From NCBI RefSeq assembly GCF_050633425.1, contig NZ_JBOEGM010000034.1:1-64000 (forward strand): 64,000 bases of DNA, written 5' to 3'. Position 1 is the stretch's first letter, and each line of letters starts with the position of its first letter. Origin of the DNA: Pelagimonas sp050633425 (lineage in GTDB: Bacteria > Pseudomonadota > Alphaproteobacteria > Rhodobacterales > Rhodobacteraceae). The position numbers and the translations under genes are program-made. Under the pieces are notes generated by a model, which was not told where the DNA came from, did not search any database, and worked only from the letters and a program-made list of their open reading frames with translations. Shown here piece by piece: positions 1 to 8,436 of the stretch.

Positions 1-72
1 TGTTTCAGTGCGTTCCGTTTTGCGTGAACGCCCGTGCGCTGTTTTGTGAGCCTATGACATAAAACTTGGTAC

Positions 73-639
73 TTAGAATGAATTTCGCCGGTCGGTTGTC
101 CGGTCGAATGTGATGTTCCAGTCTCCGGTTGGAATGGCGCGCCCGCCTACAAGGCAGTTTTCGCTCTGGCAATTCGTCACGATCGAGAATGCAATCCGTT
201 TCCCGATCTTTGCATCAATCACGGATGGCTTGAACGGGCTTTTCATGGGCTGCCCCAGTATGGCGATTGGCCAAGCGATGTCTCGGACCAAAAAATAGCC
301 ACCCGGCAATTCCATAACCGCGTTTTGCGGTGTGTTTATGGACTGCCCGACGCGCGCGTTAAAAGGAAATACATTCAAAAGAGAGTAGTCACCCGTTTCT
401 GTCTGCAGGAATATCACAACGCGGGAAACAAGCTGGAAACTGTCGTGCAAAAAAATACGCATATTGGGCACAGGTATGCCGTCTATGGTAACTGATACGT
501 CTCTTGATAAAGGGCGTAACAGGTAAGCCGCGCCCACAAGATAGCGGGAAATGGGTTCAAACTTGGTTCCGATGGTTTGGAGAGCACCAAATACGATGCC
601 AAAGCCAAGAAAAATGACCGTTACAACAAACTTTATCAT
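73..639 (-). CDS. Hypothetical protein with N-terminal membrane anchor
   Basis: Unrecognised protein of about 188 aa. The ATG at 639 opens directly onto a hydrophobic stretch (residues 1-20, rich in V, I, F, L, G) that looks like a single membrane anchor or uncleaved signal. The rest is a soluble beta-rich-looking domain with two cysteines close together near the C-terminus (SENCLVGG region), suggesting a periplasmic domain. An in-frame GTG at 708 would add 23 basic residues, but the ATG gives a more normal export-type N-terminus. It is transcribed away from the ribosomal operon, so the two do not share a transcript. No function can be assigned; that it is a gene is likely from its coherent hydrophobicity and codon use. 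Confidence 0.55.
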   Translation of the reverse strand: MIKFVVTVIFLGFGIVFGALQTIGTKFEPISRYLVGAAYLLRPLSRDVSVTIDGIPVPNMRIFLHDSFQLVSRVVIFLQTETGDYSLLNVFPFNARVGQSINTPQNAVMELPGGYFLVRDIAWPIAILGQPMKSPFKPSVIDAKIGKRIAFSIVTNCQSENCLVGGRAIPTGDWNITFDRTTDRRNSF

Positions 640-742
640 ACAACGTTCATAATCCCGGCGAATTCGCCGATACAAGGTGTTTGAAGCCTTGTCACACACC
701 AATCCCACATGTATACGCGCGCAATGTCCTACGGGATATTTG

Positions 743-762
743 CGGCGGGGTGATTCCCGCCG
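743..762 (+). promoter_or_regulatory. Stem-loop in the rpsJ leader
   Basis: A perfect 7-bp GC stem (CGGCGGG/CCCGCCG, 6-nt loop) is followed by TTTGGGTT about 70 nt before rpsJ. It could be a weak terminator of an upstream transcript or part of the S10 leader. L4-mediated leader control is known in Escherichia coli, but the structures there are more elaborate and I cannot equate them. Confidence 0.3.
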
Positions 763-834
763 TTTGGGTTCGATGAGGGTTTGCGATGGTCGCTTGTCCT
801 CCTCTCAACTCCAATGCCAATAAAAGGCTGTTCA

Positions 835-1140
835 ATGAACCAGAACATCCGTATCCGGCTGAAGGCGTTTGACTACCGCGTTCTTGATGCTTCCACACAG
901 GAAATCGTCAACACCGCCAAACGTACCGGTGCCACGGTCCGCGGTCCGATCCCGCTGCCCAACAAAATCGAAAAATTCACCGTTCTGCGTGGCCCCCACG
1001 TAAACAAGAAGTCGCGTGACCAGTTCGAGATCCGTACGCACAAGCGTATGCTCGACATCGTCGACCCGACTCCTCAGACCGTTGACGCCCTGATGAAACT
1101 CGACCTCGCCGCCGGCGTTGACGTCGAGATCAAAGTATAA
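835..1140 (+). CDS. rpsJ: 30S ribosomal protein S10
   Basis: Encodes S10 (NusE), 101 aa plus stop, a 30S head protein that also joins the NusB antitermination complex. The N-terminus MNQNIRIRLKAFD and the segment GPIPLPNKIEKFTVLRGPHV are hallmarks of the family, and the length matches the usual 101-103 aa. The start at 835 was chosen over an upstream in-frame ATG at 781-783-type extension because S10 proteins begin exactly at this MNQ..IRIRLKA motif. It heads the S10 cluster and is followed after 9 nt, including a GGGGG ribosome-binding stretch, by rplC. Confidence 0.98.
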   Translation: MNQNIRIRLKAFDYRVLDASTQEIVNTAKRTGATVRGPIPLPNKIEKFTVLRGPHVNKKSRDQFEIRTHKRMLDIVDPTPQTVDALMKLDLAAGVDVEIKV

Positions 1141-1149
1141 GGGGGTCCT

Positions 1150-1878
1150 ATGCGCTCTGGTATTATCGCAAAGAAAGTCGGGATGACTCGCGTCTTCATG
1201 GAAGATGGCAAGCAAATCCCAGTGACTGTTCTGCAACTCGAAAACCTGCAAGTTGTTGCTCAGCGTACCGCTGAGGAGCATGGCTACACAGCTGTTCAGC
1301 TGGGTGCCGGTGCAGCCAAAGCAAAACGCACATCCAAAGCCATGCGTGGTCACTTCGCCAAGGCGAATGTTGAACCCAAGCGCAAGGTTGCGGAATTCCG
1401 CGTTGCGCCTGAAAACCTGATCGAAGTGGGCGCGGAAATCACCGCAGAACACTATAACGAGGGCCAGTACGTTGACGTATCGGGCATCTCGATCGGTAAA
1501 GGTTTTGCTGGTGGTATGAAGCGTTGGAACTTTGGCGGTCTGCGCGCGACACACGGTGTCTCGATCAGCCACCGTTCGCACGGTTCCACCGGTCAGTGTC
1601 AGAACCCCGGTAAGGTTTTCAAAGGCAAGAAAATGGCCGGTCACATGGGTGCTGCCCGTGTTACCACTCAGAACCTTCAGGTTGTGAAGACTGACGCGGA
1701 TCGCGGCATCATCATGATCAAAGGCGCTGTGCCAGGTTCCAAAGGTGGCTGGGTCACCTTGAAGGATGCCGTTAAAAAGCCGCTGCCAAATGACGTGCCT
1801 ACTCCGGCCGCCATTCGCGCGACTGAAGCCCCCGCCGAAGCACCTGCAGAAGCTCCTGCAGAAGGAGGTGACGCATGA
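1150..1878 (+). CDS. rplC: 50S ribosomal protein L3 with acidic/proline-rich tail
   Basis: L3, 242 aa, one of the first proteins to bind 23S rRNA, near the peptidyl-transferase centre. The family core is clear: RSGIIAKKVGMTRVF at the N-terminus, FAGGMKRWNFGG, the SHGSTGQCQNPGKVFKGKKM-type loop and GHMGAARVTTQNL. The core ends near residue 210; the last ~25 residues form an Ala/Pro/Glu tail with an APAE repeat (three tandem copies) that E. coli L3 (about 209 aa) lacks. The stop overlaps the next start as ATGA, and the GGAGG ribosome-binding site of rplD lies in the last codons, so rplD is translationally coupled. Confidence 0.98.
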   Translation: MRSGIIAKKVGMTRVFMEDGKQIPVTVLQLENLQVVAQRTAEEHGYTAVQLGAGAAKAKRTSKAMRGHFAKANVEPKRKVAEFRVAPENLIEVGAEITAEHYNEGQYVDVSGISIGKGFAGGMKRWNFGGLRATHGVSISHRSHGSTGQCQNPGKVFKGKKMAGHMGAARVTTQNLQVVKTDADRGIIMIKGAVPGSKGGWVTLKDAVKKPLPNDVPTPAAIRATEAPAEAPAEAPAEGGDA

Positions 1879-2492
1879 AACTTGACGTGATCAAACTCGA
1901 CGGCGCCGCAGCTGGTTCCGTAGATCTGGACGAAGCACTGTTTGGCCTTGAGCCTCGTGCCGACATCCTGCACCGTGTGGTCCGCTGGCAGCGTAACAAC
2001 GCCCAAGCCGGTACCCACAAGGTTAAGACACGCTCGGAAGTGAGCTACTCCAAGAAGAAGATCTATCGCCAAAAAGGCACCGGTGGCGCACGTCACGGTT
2101 CCCGTAACGCGCCGATCTTCCGCAAGGGTGGTATCTACAAAGGCCCAACACCGCGTTCGCACGGTCACAGCCTGCAGAAGAAAGTCCGTGCACTCGGCCT
2201 GAAAATGGCGTTGTCCGCTAAGGCCGCAACTGGTTCGCTGGTTGTGATCGAGGACATCAACACCGACGGCAAGACCAAGACCCTGTCCAATCAGGTCAAG
2301 GCTCTGGGTTGGAAGCGCGCGCTGATCATCGACGGAGCTTCGGTTGACGAAGGTTTCGCCAAGGCAGCTCGCAACATCGAAGGTCTGGACGTTCTCCCAA
2401 CTATGGGTGCCAACGTCTATGACATCCTGCGCCGTGACACGCTTGTGCTCACCAAAGCAGGTGTCGAAGCACTGGAGGCTCGCCTGAAATGA
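1875..2492 (+). CDS. rplD: 50S ribosomal protein L4
   Basis: L4, 205 aa, lines the peptide exit tunnel and in E. coli is the autogenous repressor of the S10 operon. The signature region around residues 60-90 (KIYRQKGTGGARHGSRNAP followed by IFRKGG) is present, as is the C-terminal nucleotide-fold-like part with VLPTMGANVYDILRRDTLVLT. It overlaps both neighbours by ATGA (1875-1878 and 2489-2492). Length and composition are normal for the family, with no oddities. Confidence 0.98.
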   Translation: MKLDVIKLDGAAAGSVDLDEALFGLEPRADILHRVVRWQRNNAQAGTHKVKTRSEVSYSKKKIYRQKGTGGARHGSRNAPIFRKGGIYKGPTPRSHGHSLQKKVRALGLKMALSAKAATGSLVVIEDINTDGKTKTLSNQVKALGWKRALIIDGASVDEGFAKAARNIEGLDVLPTMGANVYDILRRDTLVLTKAGVEALEARLK

Positions 2493-2785
2493 GCGCGAAA
2501 GCACAACACTACGACATCGTTCGCAAGCCGATCGTAACCGAGAAAACAACAATGGCATCTGAGAATGGTGCCGTGGTTTTCGAAGTCGCCATCGACAGCA
2601 ACAAGCCACAGATCAAAGAAGCTGTTGAAGCTCTCTTTGGTGTGAAGGTGAAGGCGGTTAACACCACCATCACCAAAGGTAAGGTCAAGCGTTTCAAAGG
2701 CACCACTGGTCGCCGTAAAGACGTTAAGAAAGCCTATGTCACCCTTGAAGAGGGTAACACCATCGACGTGACCACAGGTCTGTGA
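2489..2785 (+). CDS. rplW: 50S ribosomal protein L23
   Basis: L23, 98 aa, sits at the exit of the ribosomal tunnel and is the docking site for trigger factor and SRP. The motifs YDIVRKPIVTEKTT at the N-terminus, EVAIDSNKPQIKEAVEALF in the middle and the basic KGKVKRFKGTTGRRKDVKKAYV loop are typical. It is coupled to rplD by ATGA. In most bacteria rplB follows directly; here a terminator and an aquaporin gene follow instead. Confidence 0.98.
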   Translation: MSAKAQHYDIVRKPIVTEKTTMASENGAVVFEVAIDSNKPQIKEAVEALFGVKVKAVNTTITKGKVKRFKGTTGRRKDVKKAYVTLEEGNTIDVTTGL

Positions 2786-2830
2786 TGGTGGCAGTGAGGT
2801 GAGACCTCACGCTATGGTCTGAAATTGAAG

Positions 2831-2863
2831 GGTCCTCGGTGCAAGCCGGGGGCCTTTTCTTGT
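2831..2863 (+). terminator. Rho-independent terminator after rplW
   Basis: A 9-bp stem (GGTCCTCGG / CCGGGGGCC, two G-U pairs, 6-nt loop) is followed by TTTTCTTGTCTT. A second, T-less perfect hairpin (GTGAGGT-GAG-ACCTCAC, 2794-2810) lies between it and the rplW stop. Together they mark the end of the rpsJ-rplC-rplD-rplW transcript. Confidence 0.75.
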
Positions 2864-2963
2864 CTTGGCCCAAGAGGATGAGCGAACACCAGGGCATTTC
2901 CCCTTATGCCGTTTCCGTTTCAAGACGATGGTGCCCTCAAATAGGTCGCGTGTTGAGGGAACT

Positions 2964-3650
2964 ATGAACAAACAAATCGCGGAATTTTTGGGAACATTTA
3001 CGCTGGTGTTGATCGGCTGCGGTGCCGCTGTGATCGCGGGCGCAGACATTGGTTTGACCGGTATTAGCTTTGCCTTTGGTCTGGCCTTGATTGCCATGGC
3101 TTATGGGATCGGCGCGGTGTCTGGCTGTCATATCAACCCGGCGGTTTCGCTTGGGATGGTCGCTGCGGGGCGGATGAGCGTCGGTGAGGCCGTTGGTTAC
3201 ATCATCGCCCAAGTCGCGGGGGCCATCGCAGGCGCCGCGGTCTTGATGTTGATTGCTTCCGGCAAGGCAGACTACACGGTTGCGGCCAATGGGCTTGGCC
3301 AAAACGGGTGGGGCCCGGGCTATCTGGGTGAATACACCATGATCGCGGCATTCGTTTTCGAAGCGGTGGCAACGTTTTTGTTTATGGTCGTCATCCTGGG
3401 GTCAACAGGGGCAGGCGCACCGACGCAACTGGCCGGTTTGGCCATTGGGTTGTCGCTGGTCGCCATTCACTTGGTCGGTATCAATGTGACCGGTGTTTCG
3501 GTCAATCCGGCCCGGTCCATTGGCCCGGCTTTGTTTGCAGGCGCAGGCGCGATTTCGCAGCTCTGGCTGTTCATCGTGGCACCCATCGCAGGGGCCGTGG
3601 CGGCAGGCATCTTGTTTCGCAGCGGTCTTGTGTCAGCTGAAGAAAACTAA
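2964..3650 (+). CDS. aqpZ: Aquaporin Z-type water channel
   Basis: MIP-family channel of 228 aa with six membrane segments and two half-helices. Both NPA boxes are intact: HINPAVS (Asn58) and SVNPARS (Asn181), with the selectivity-filter Arg184 after the second. His169 sits 15 residues before this Arg, as in E. coli AqpZ, which argues for a water-selective rather than a glycerol channel; the position equivalent to E. coli Thr183 appears to be Val178. The start at 2964 was chosen because it follows a GAGGGA ribosome-binding site and begins MNKQIAEFLGTF, the normal family N-terminus; an in-frame ATG 33 codons upstream has no site. The gene is monocistronic, lying between two terminators. Confidence 0.93.
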   Translation: MNKQIAEFLGTFTLVLIGCGAAVIAGADIGLTGISFAFGLALIAMAYGIGAVSGCHINPAVSLGMVAAGRMSVGEAVGYIIAQVAGAIAGAAVLMLIASGKADYTVAANGLGQNGWGPGYLGEYTMIAAFVFEAVATFLFMVVILGSTGAGAPTQLAGLAIGLSLVAIHLVGINVTGVSVNPARSIGPALFAGAGAISQLWLFIVAPIAGAVAAGILFRSGLVSAEEN

Positions 3651-3683
3651 GCCTTCACCGCGATAACGGTATGAACTAATTAT

Positions 3684-3712
3684 GGCCTTCGGTGAAAACC
3701 GGAGGCCTTTTT
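3684..3712 (+). terminator. Rho-independent terminator after aqpZ
   Basis: A 10-bp stem (GGCCTTCGGT-GAAA-ACCGGAGGCC, one wobble pair) with a GAAA tetraloop is followed by TTTTT. It sits between the convergent aqpZ and TSUP genes and may act in both directions, although the T-run is good only on the plus strand. Confidence 0.85.
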
Positions 3713-3713
3713 G

Positions 3714-4463
3714 TCAAAGGCTTGGGGCAAAGAACACTTCGTAGAGCAGCTTGAGAGAGACCACGGCCAAGGCGATCTCAATGATCAAAAAGAACAGTTT
3801 TTCAGAGAGCAAGCGGGAGACAGTTGCCCCGCTTGCCGCCCCCGCCAGAGCGCAGGGCGCGAGCCAGAGGGCCTGAATGGCGCTGTCCCAAGTGATTTGC
3901 CCAGCGAGTATGAAGGGCGGGACTTTCATCAGGTTGATGGCCGTAAACAGTATCGTTGTGGTGCCCAGATATACCATTTTATCAAGGCGTTGGGGCAGCA
4001 CATAGGTCTGATAGGGCGGGCCACCTGCATGGGAGATATAGCTGGTCAACCCGGTGAGCGTACCCCAAAAGAGCCCGCGCGGAATATCGGCCGGTTTGGC
4101 AGGAATGTCCTGCTTTGAAAACCGCCCCCAAAGCGATTTCATGAGGTAAAACAATCCTATAAGCGCAACGAGAAGCTTGACGACGTCGCCCGGCACATAA
4201 GAAACTGAGCCAAAGCCAAGTAAAATCCCCAGAATGGACGCAGGTAGCAGAATTTTCAGGTTTCTAACCGAAAATGCTTTGCGAAACAGATAGATGGCAT
4301 AGAAATCCGCGACAATGTAGATCGGGAGCAATAGCCCCGCGGCTTGTGCCGGATCCATAAACAGCGACATGAGCGGAACAGACAGCATCGCGATCATCGG
4401 CACGCCGCCCTTTGAAAGGCCCATCAAAAAGGTCGCGAGCCCGGCGACAATCCAATATTCCAT
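3714..4463 (-). CDS. TSUP-family (TauE/SafE) membrane permease
   Basis: Protein of 249 aa with about eight hydrophobic segments and the organisation of the TSUP (TauE/SafE) family: an N-terminal GLSKGGVPMIAMLSVPL motif at residues 18-34 and its second-half counterpart GLTSYISHAGGPPYQTYVLP near residues 136-155. Family members export sulfite, sulfoacetate or other organosulfur or carboxylate anions across the inner membrane; the substrate cannot be read from sequence. The gene stands alone, convergent with aqpZ, whose terminator adjoins its stop. Fold assignment is firm, substrate is open. Confidence 0.85.
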   Translation of the reverse strand: MEYWIVAGLATFLMGLSKGGVPMIAMLSVPLMSLFMDPAQAAGLLLPIYIVADFYAIYLFRKAFSVRNLKILLPASILGILLGFGSVSYVPGDVVKLLVALIGLFYLMKSLWGRFSKQDIPAKPADIPRGLFWGTLTGLTSYISHAGGPPYQTYVLPQRLDKMVYLGTTTILFTAINLMKVPPFILAGQITWDSAIQALWLAPCALAGAASGATVSRLLSEKLFFLIIEIALAVVSLKLLYEVFFAPSL

Positions 4464-4731
4464 GACATGCCTTTGTTGAATGCGACCCGGTGGCCGGTCC
4501 TGAGAGCGCGCTCTCTTGTCCCTGTTAATCCGATGCGGGCGGCTGGTCTAGTTTGGCCGGCACAGTGACGTCACCAAAATCCGGCGCAAAGCGGCGTTGT
4601 GGACCAGACGGGCCACCCAAAGGGGTGAGACCAGCCAGTGACATTTCAAATCTGTGTTTGTTTACAAGGGTGTCATAAGATTGACGACGCCGAACCGATG
4701 TGCAAACTCGCACAGCCCTTCGGAGACACAC

Positions 4732-5778
4732 ATGCGCCTATTATTCACTCTACCGCGCTTTCATACGAATATGTGGTTTGCTGTTCGCCAAATGATCGCC
4801 GATGGGCATGCTATTGAATTGCTTGTGAATTCTTCCGCCGGATCGGAGGACCACTCGGCCTTGAAGCCCAAGGTTATGGGCAAATACCCAAGTCGCGCCG
4901 AGGTTGAAAAGGCCGTTCGGCAGTTTGAGCCCGATGTGCTCTTTATTCGCAATGCGTGGGCCATCAGTCGGCGTGCCTCCCGAGCTGGAAAAAAGCTTGG
5001 GATACCTCGGGTGCTGTACAACCAATTGCCCTATAATCGGCAAACAACATTGTTGCGACGGCTCAAGCTTGCGCATAAGGGGCTACCGGCGCATCGGATT
5101 ACCCCGGTCGCCGGGCTGCCTAACGGCGGATCAGGCGATCGTTTTGGGCGTTATCTCCCCTGGCCGGTGGGGCAGTTGCCCCATACAAAATGCGCGATAA
5201 AACACCCGCCAAAGTTACGTGTTTTGCTGGTGGGGAAGTTCAATTCCGAACGTAAGAACCAACATCTATTGATAGACGCGCTGGAACAGAGCGGCGTTGC
5301 GGATCAGATCGAGCTGACCTTGGTTGGTTCGATGCCGTCCGAGGATCATCCTCATCGCACTGCGTTGGACAAACTCGGGCAAAAGCCGTGGGTGACATTG
5401 GTCGGCAACGTTCCGTTTCTTGAGATGGCCGATGTCTATGCGCGCCATGACGTGTGCATTTTGCCAAGCTTTGGAGAGCCTCTTGGAACCGCGCCGGTCG
5501 AGGCCATGGCCTATGGTGTCGTGCCGGTAATCTCCAATGAATGCGGGTCCGCTGGCTACATCACGCATGGTCAGGATGGGTTGGTTGTGGATCCGCATGA
5601 TATGGCGTCTGTGGCGCAACACTTGGGGCGGCTGGCATCGGACCGTGAAACGGTAAGCGCTCTTGGGCGGGGCGCGACCGCAACCTACGAAACCCATCTC
5701 AGCGAGCCTGTTTTTTCGAGCAAGCTCACAGCCTTGTTAAACGACGTGACATCGGGGCGACATGCCGCTGGGATGTGA
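4732..5778 (+). CDS. Glycosyltransferase, GT4-like
   Basis: A 348-aa GT-B glycosyltransferase. The C-terminal half shows a family-4 pattern: VLLVGKFNSERKNQHLLIDAL opens the nucleotide-sugar domain, WVTLVGNVP follows, and the E-x7-E motif is in GEPLGTAPVEAMAYG near residue 250. Its acceptor and sugar are unknown; likely roles are surface polysaccharide or glycolipid synthesis in the cytoplasm. The start at 4732 follows a GGAG-like site (CGGAGACACAC) and starts with MRLLFTLPRFH, a typical first beta strand; an upstream in-frame ATG at 4654 gives an implausible extension. No other polysaccharide genes are adjacent, so it is an orphan transferase here. Confidence 0.85.
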   Translation: MRLLFTLPRFHTNMWFAVRQMIADGHAIELLVNSSAGSEDHSALKPKVMGKYPSRAEVEKAVRQFEPDVLFIRNAWAISRRASRAGKKLGIPRVLYNQLPYNRQTTLLRRLKLAHKGLPAHRITPVAGLPNGGSGDRFGRYLPWPVGQLPHTKCAIKHPPKLRVLLVGKFNSERKNQHLLIDALEQSGVADQIELTLVGSMPSEDHPHRTALDKLGQKPWVTLVGNVPFLEMADVYARHDVCILPSFGEPLGTAPVEAMAYGVVPVISNECGSAGYITHGQDGLVVDPHDMASVAQHLGRLASDRETVSALGRGATATYETHLSEPVFSSKLTALLNDVTSGRHAAGM

Positions 5779-5802
5779 CCGGCGCGGTTTTTCAGCCCAA
5801 AG

Positions 5803-6795
5803 TTACGTTGTTTCCCAGCGTTTTAGAATGTTTTGTACGAGGTGGCTTGAGCTGGCGTAGCTGACGAATTGTACATCCAGATCGCTGTTTCGCACGGTTT
5901 CCAGCGCCCCGCAAACGGCATCTTCAATCCAGTCAAACCTGTTGCCAAAGGCCCCGCCGCCGATCAACGTCAAAAAGACCCGATTATTGCCAGTGCGGGC
6001 CGTGTTGCGTAGGGCGGCCAACAGTGTGGCCTCATAGCTGGCTTCAAGGACAATCCGGGCCAGAGGCTCCCATAGGTCGGGGGCGTCGTGGCCATAGGCG
6101 ACTGGCAGGGCGCTGCAAAAGGCTTGGGTGACCAGGTGATCAGCCTGTCCGAGGGTGACTTCTGTGTCTTGTTGAATGCCAATTTGCAGCGTGGCCTTGA
6201 GGAGATCGCGTTCCTGCGCTGTAAGTTTCGACAGCGCGGCGTTCAGGCGCGACAGCCCATCTGGGGTTGGGAGGGCGTAGCCGTTTTGCATTTGCCAGTA
6301 TTGGTGGTGGTCATTGTTGAGCGCATTGGCAAGCCCGGCGAGACAATTGATTTGATGCCGTGAACTTTGTCCGATCTGGTCGCCCAGTGGCACAAAGTAG
6401 TTGCGAAAAATCGTTCCGGCACCACAGGCGATGGCGCAGGCTGGCCCTTGGGTCAGATCGTCTTGATAGAGGGTTACCCCGTCTTCGGGGCAATAGCTTG
6501 GATAAATCATTTCCAGCAGGTTGAACTGAGAGGCGACCTGAAAAAACGCACCGGCATTTGCGGGAACCCGGTGGAGATCCTGAACGTTCGCAATGACTTC
6601 TGAAACCTGTGTCGGGGCGTTTTGCGGGATTGGAATGTGACGCAGATCGGCCAAGCTTGGGCAGGTCAAATCGCCGATACGATAGCGATGATTGTTGGCC
6701 CGAGACATCAAAAAACCGTCCTGCACCACAAGGGTGTCGCGAACAGAGTCCAACGTTTCCAACGGGATACCGGTTAAAGAGGAGAACCAAGACAT
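5803..6795 (-). CDS. Putative macrodomain/PARG-like protein
   Basis: A 330-aa protein that I match only loosely to a family. Residues 80-96 (NAGAFFQVASQFNLLEM) followed by TQGPACAIACGAGTIFRNYF (115-134), and a late LTLIGGGAFGN (about 285-295), have the layout of ADP-ribose-binding macrodomains of the poly(ADP-ribose) glycohydrolase kind, where a Q-x-x-hydrophobic-E loop and glycine-rich loops grip ADP-ribose. I have seen similar proteins of unknown function in scattered bacteria and eukaryotes, but cannot name the family. If correct it would remove or bind ADP-ribose in the cytoplasm. It has no partner genes, no signal peptide and no membrane segment. It converges on the glycosyltransferase with a 24-nt gap. 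The gene is real; the function is a hypothesis. Confidence 0.6.
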   Translation of the reverse strand: MSWFSSLTGIPLETLDSVRDTLVVQDGFLMSRANNHRYRIGDLTCPSLADLRHIPIPQNAPTQVSEVIANVQDLHRVPANAGAFFQVASQFNLLEMIYPSYCPEDGVTLYQDDLTQGPACAIACGAGTIFRNYFVPLGDQIGQSSRHQINCLAGLANALNNDHHQYWQMQNGYALPTPDGLSRLNAALSKLTAQERDLLKATLQIGIQQDTEVTLGQADHLVTQAFCSALPVAYGHDAPDLWEPLARIVLEASYEATLLAALRNTARTGNNRVFLTLIGGGAFGNRFDWIEDAVCGALETVRNSDLDVQFVSYASSSHLVQNILKRWETT

Positions 6796-7626
6796 GGGCG
6801 GAACCTAGGGCGGTTGATGGCTGGCGTCAATGTCACCCAAAGGCGCAGGAGACGCATCGGCGCGGCGTTGAAGCTGTGGAATTTTTCCCGGCGGCGCGAC
6901 CCGCCATGGCATGGGGCAGGCCGGGACAATTCGCTGGACGCGGGTGCGAAGTGGTTTGAAATTTTTCTGTGATTTCACCTGAGATTGCGGGAGGGTTGGC
7001 GGTGTTTTCGGGCCCCGTTTTGGTGCAAGATTTGCGGCGCGCTCTTGGTCGATGACGCGGTTTCCTGCGGGCATTGCCTCTCTGAGTTGGGCAAGGATTG
7101 GCGCAGTCGCAACGCCAAGCTGGTGAGCGCGACGATGAGGGGGCAGGCCTCTGCGGTACAGATTTTGGTCAAAAGCGGGGTTTTGCGACCGTGCGCTGCG
7201 TTAAACCACCCCGTTTAAGCGCGTGTTAAGGGGCAATTGGTGCAAAACAGGCCGCGTTTGGGGGAGATTGCCCCGGCCTTTTTCGGCCCCTGAGAGCAGG
7301 GCTTGAGGCCAATGTGTAGGATTCTGGCCGAGTTTGGGAGAGATTGGCCAAGGAGGAGGCGTGGTGGCGAAATTTGCCCGAAATTGGCGATCACATTGCC
7401 GTGATTGACGCAGTTTTTTGCACGGAAAGTGGCCCTGATCCGCGGCAATCTGCACCCTAGTGGGGGCAATGAGACAGGTCACAGAAGGCTTGCGGGCACG
7501 ATGCGGTGGGCCCGCCTGATGCCCGTTTGGTTCCCGTTTGGAACGACTGGGGCAAAACGCGCTTGGGTGGTGACCGAGCGGTATTTGGAAAATTCGTATT
7601 TTGCTATCAGGCCGGTCGGTCACGAT

Positions 7627-7695
7627 GACAGCGGGCCTCAGGAATGGACAGCGGGCCCCAGGAATGGACAGCGGGCCCCAGGAATGGACAGCGGG
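7627..7695. repeat. 20-bp tandem repeat, about 3.5 copies
   Basis: Three full copies of GACAGCGGGCC(T/C)CAGGAATG (7627-7646, 7647-7666, 7667-7686) and a partial fourth (7687-7695). The unit is not a multiple of three, so each copy shifts reading frame, which argues against this stretch being coding. Confidence 0.95.
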
Positions 7696-8396
7696 AATGG
7701 GAACATTTCATATTTGGCAAGCCAGTTCCCGATGGCGGAACTTGCTGACCGCTATAGGGTTGAATTGGGTGCTGTTGGCCCTGAATTGCCAAGGGGCGGC
7801 GCGGCTTGGATGGCGGAACTTGCGAAGGTCTGACGATCTGGTGGCTCGAAGAGGCGGACGGGTTACATCTTAGTCGGATCAACCCGCACTTTGCCTGCCC
7901 CTAGGGTCAGCCGTGTTATTCTGTGTCGATTGCTGAATTTAACACGCGCTCACATTTTGCCCAATATACGACGGGTTTCAAACGAGGGCGCGTGACCCTC
8001 CATGGGGATAGCGGCGATCAGGAGCATCTGAAAATCACTGGTAAGCCGCCCAGAGTCTTTTCGGCTCTGCACGACGAGGTGCTTGAGACGCAAAGGACGC
8101 AGTCTGTTGCCCCGGTTGAGGGCCGTGACGTGGACCATGTCTTTGACCTCCCGGCCCAGTTGGGCGCGCATTTTTTCGGGTTCCGCTATGGCAGATTGCC
8201 AGAGATGGGGATGGTGCAACGCTGCGCTAAGGTTTTGGGACCAAGAGTTGAACCGGACCCTAAACGTCCCTTTTGGCGGGAGTTGTGGAAACCCTGACCG
8301 GTGACGAGGTGTTGAAGAGGTGGCAGCCTGAGCGGTGAACCGGTGCATCGCCGCAGGGGCGGGAATGCGGTTTGTTCTAAAGGGGCCAGTTAGGCA

Positions 8397-8424
8397 GGCA
8401 CAGTAAGACAGGCACAGTAAGACA
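8397..8424. repeat. 14-bp tandem duplication
   Basis: Two exact adjacent copies of GGCACAGTAAGACA immediately before the terminator of the purine-transport operon. It looks like a slippage product. Confidence 0.9.
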
Positions 8425-8436
8425 GGGCCCTAACAG

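Larger units (their letters stand above)
6796..8433. other. Region with no convincing gene, repeat-bearing
   Basis: About 1.6 kb in which open frames exist on both strands but none has a recognisable domain, a good ribosome-binding site or consistent codon use. Features seen: a 20-bp tandem repeat (7627-7695), a 15-bp direct repeat GATGGCGGAACTTGC at 7731-7745 and 7809-7823, a 14-bp tandem repeat (8397-8424), and loosely repeated GTTTGGG(G/A)GAGATTG(G/C)CC segments near 7254 and 7334. A plus-strand frame at 6985-7218 carries a CxxC-x10-CxxC pattern. Overlapping frames at 7923-8297 (plus) and 7950-8348 (minus) are equally plausible or implausible. It may be decayed coding sequence. Confidence 0.5.

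Noticed and set aside
832..2609. Long minus-strand open frames opposite rpsJ, rplC and rplD
   Set aside because: They mirror highly conserved ribosomal protein genes and have no domain; they arise from GC-rich codon structure.
6985..7218. Zinc-ribbon-like CxxC-x10-CxxC in a 77-codon plus-strand frame
   Set aside because: No supporting ribosome-binding site, random-looking remainder, and located in a repeat-bearing desert.
7627..7695. CRISPR-like array
   Set aside because: The repeats are directly adjacent with no spacers and no cas genes are near.
7950..8348. A 132-codon minus-strand frame (and its 124-codon plus-strand counterpart)
   Set aside because: Neither has a good ribosome-binding site or known motif, and each is as plausible as the other; kept only in the region note.
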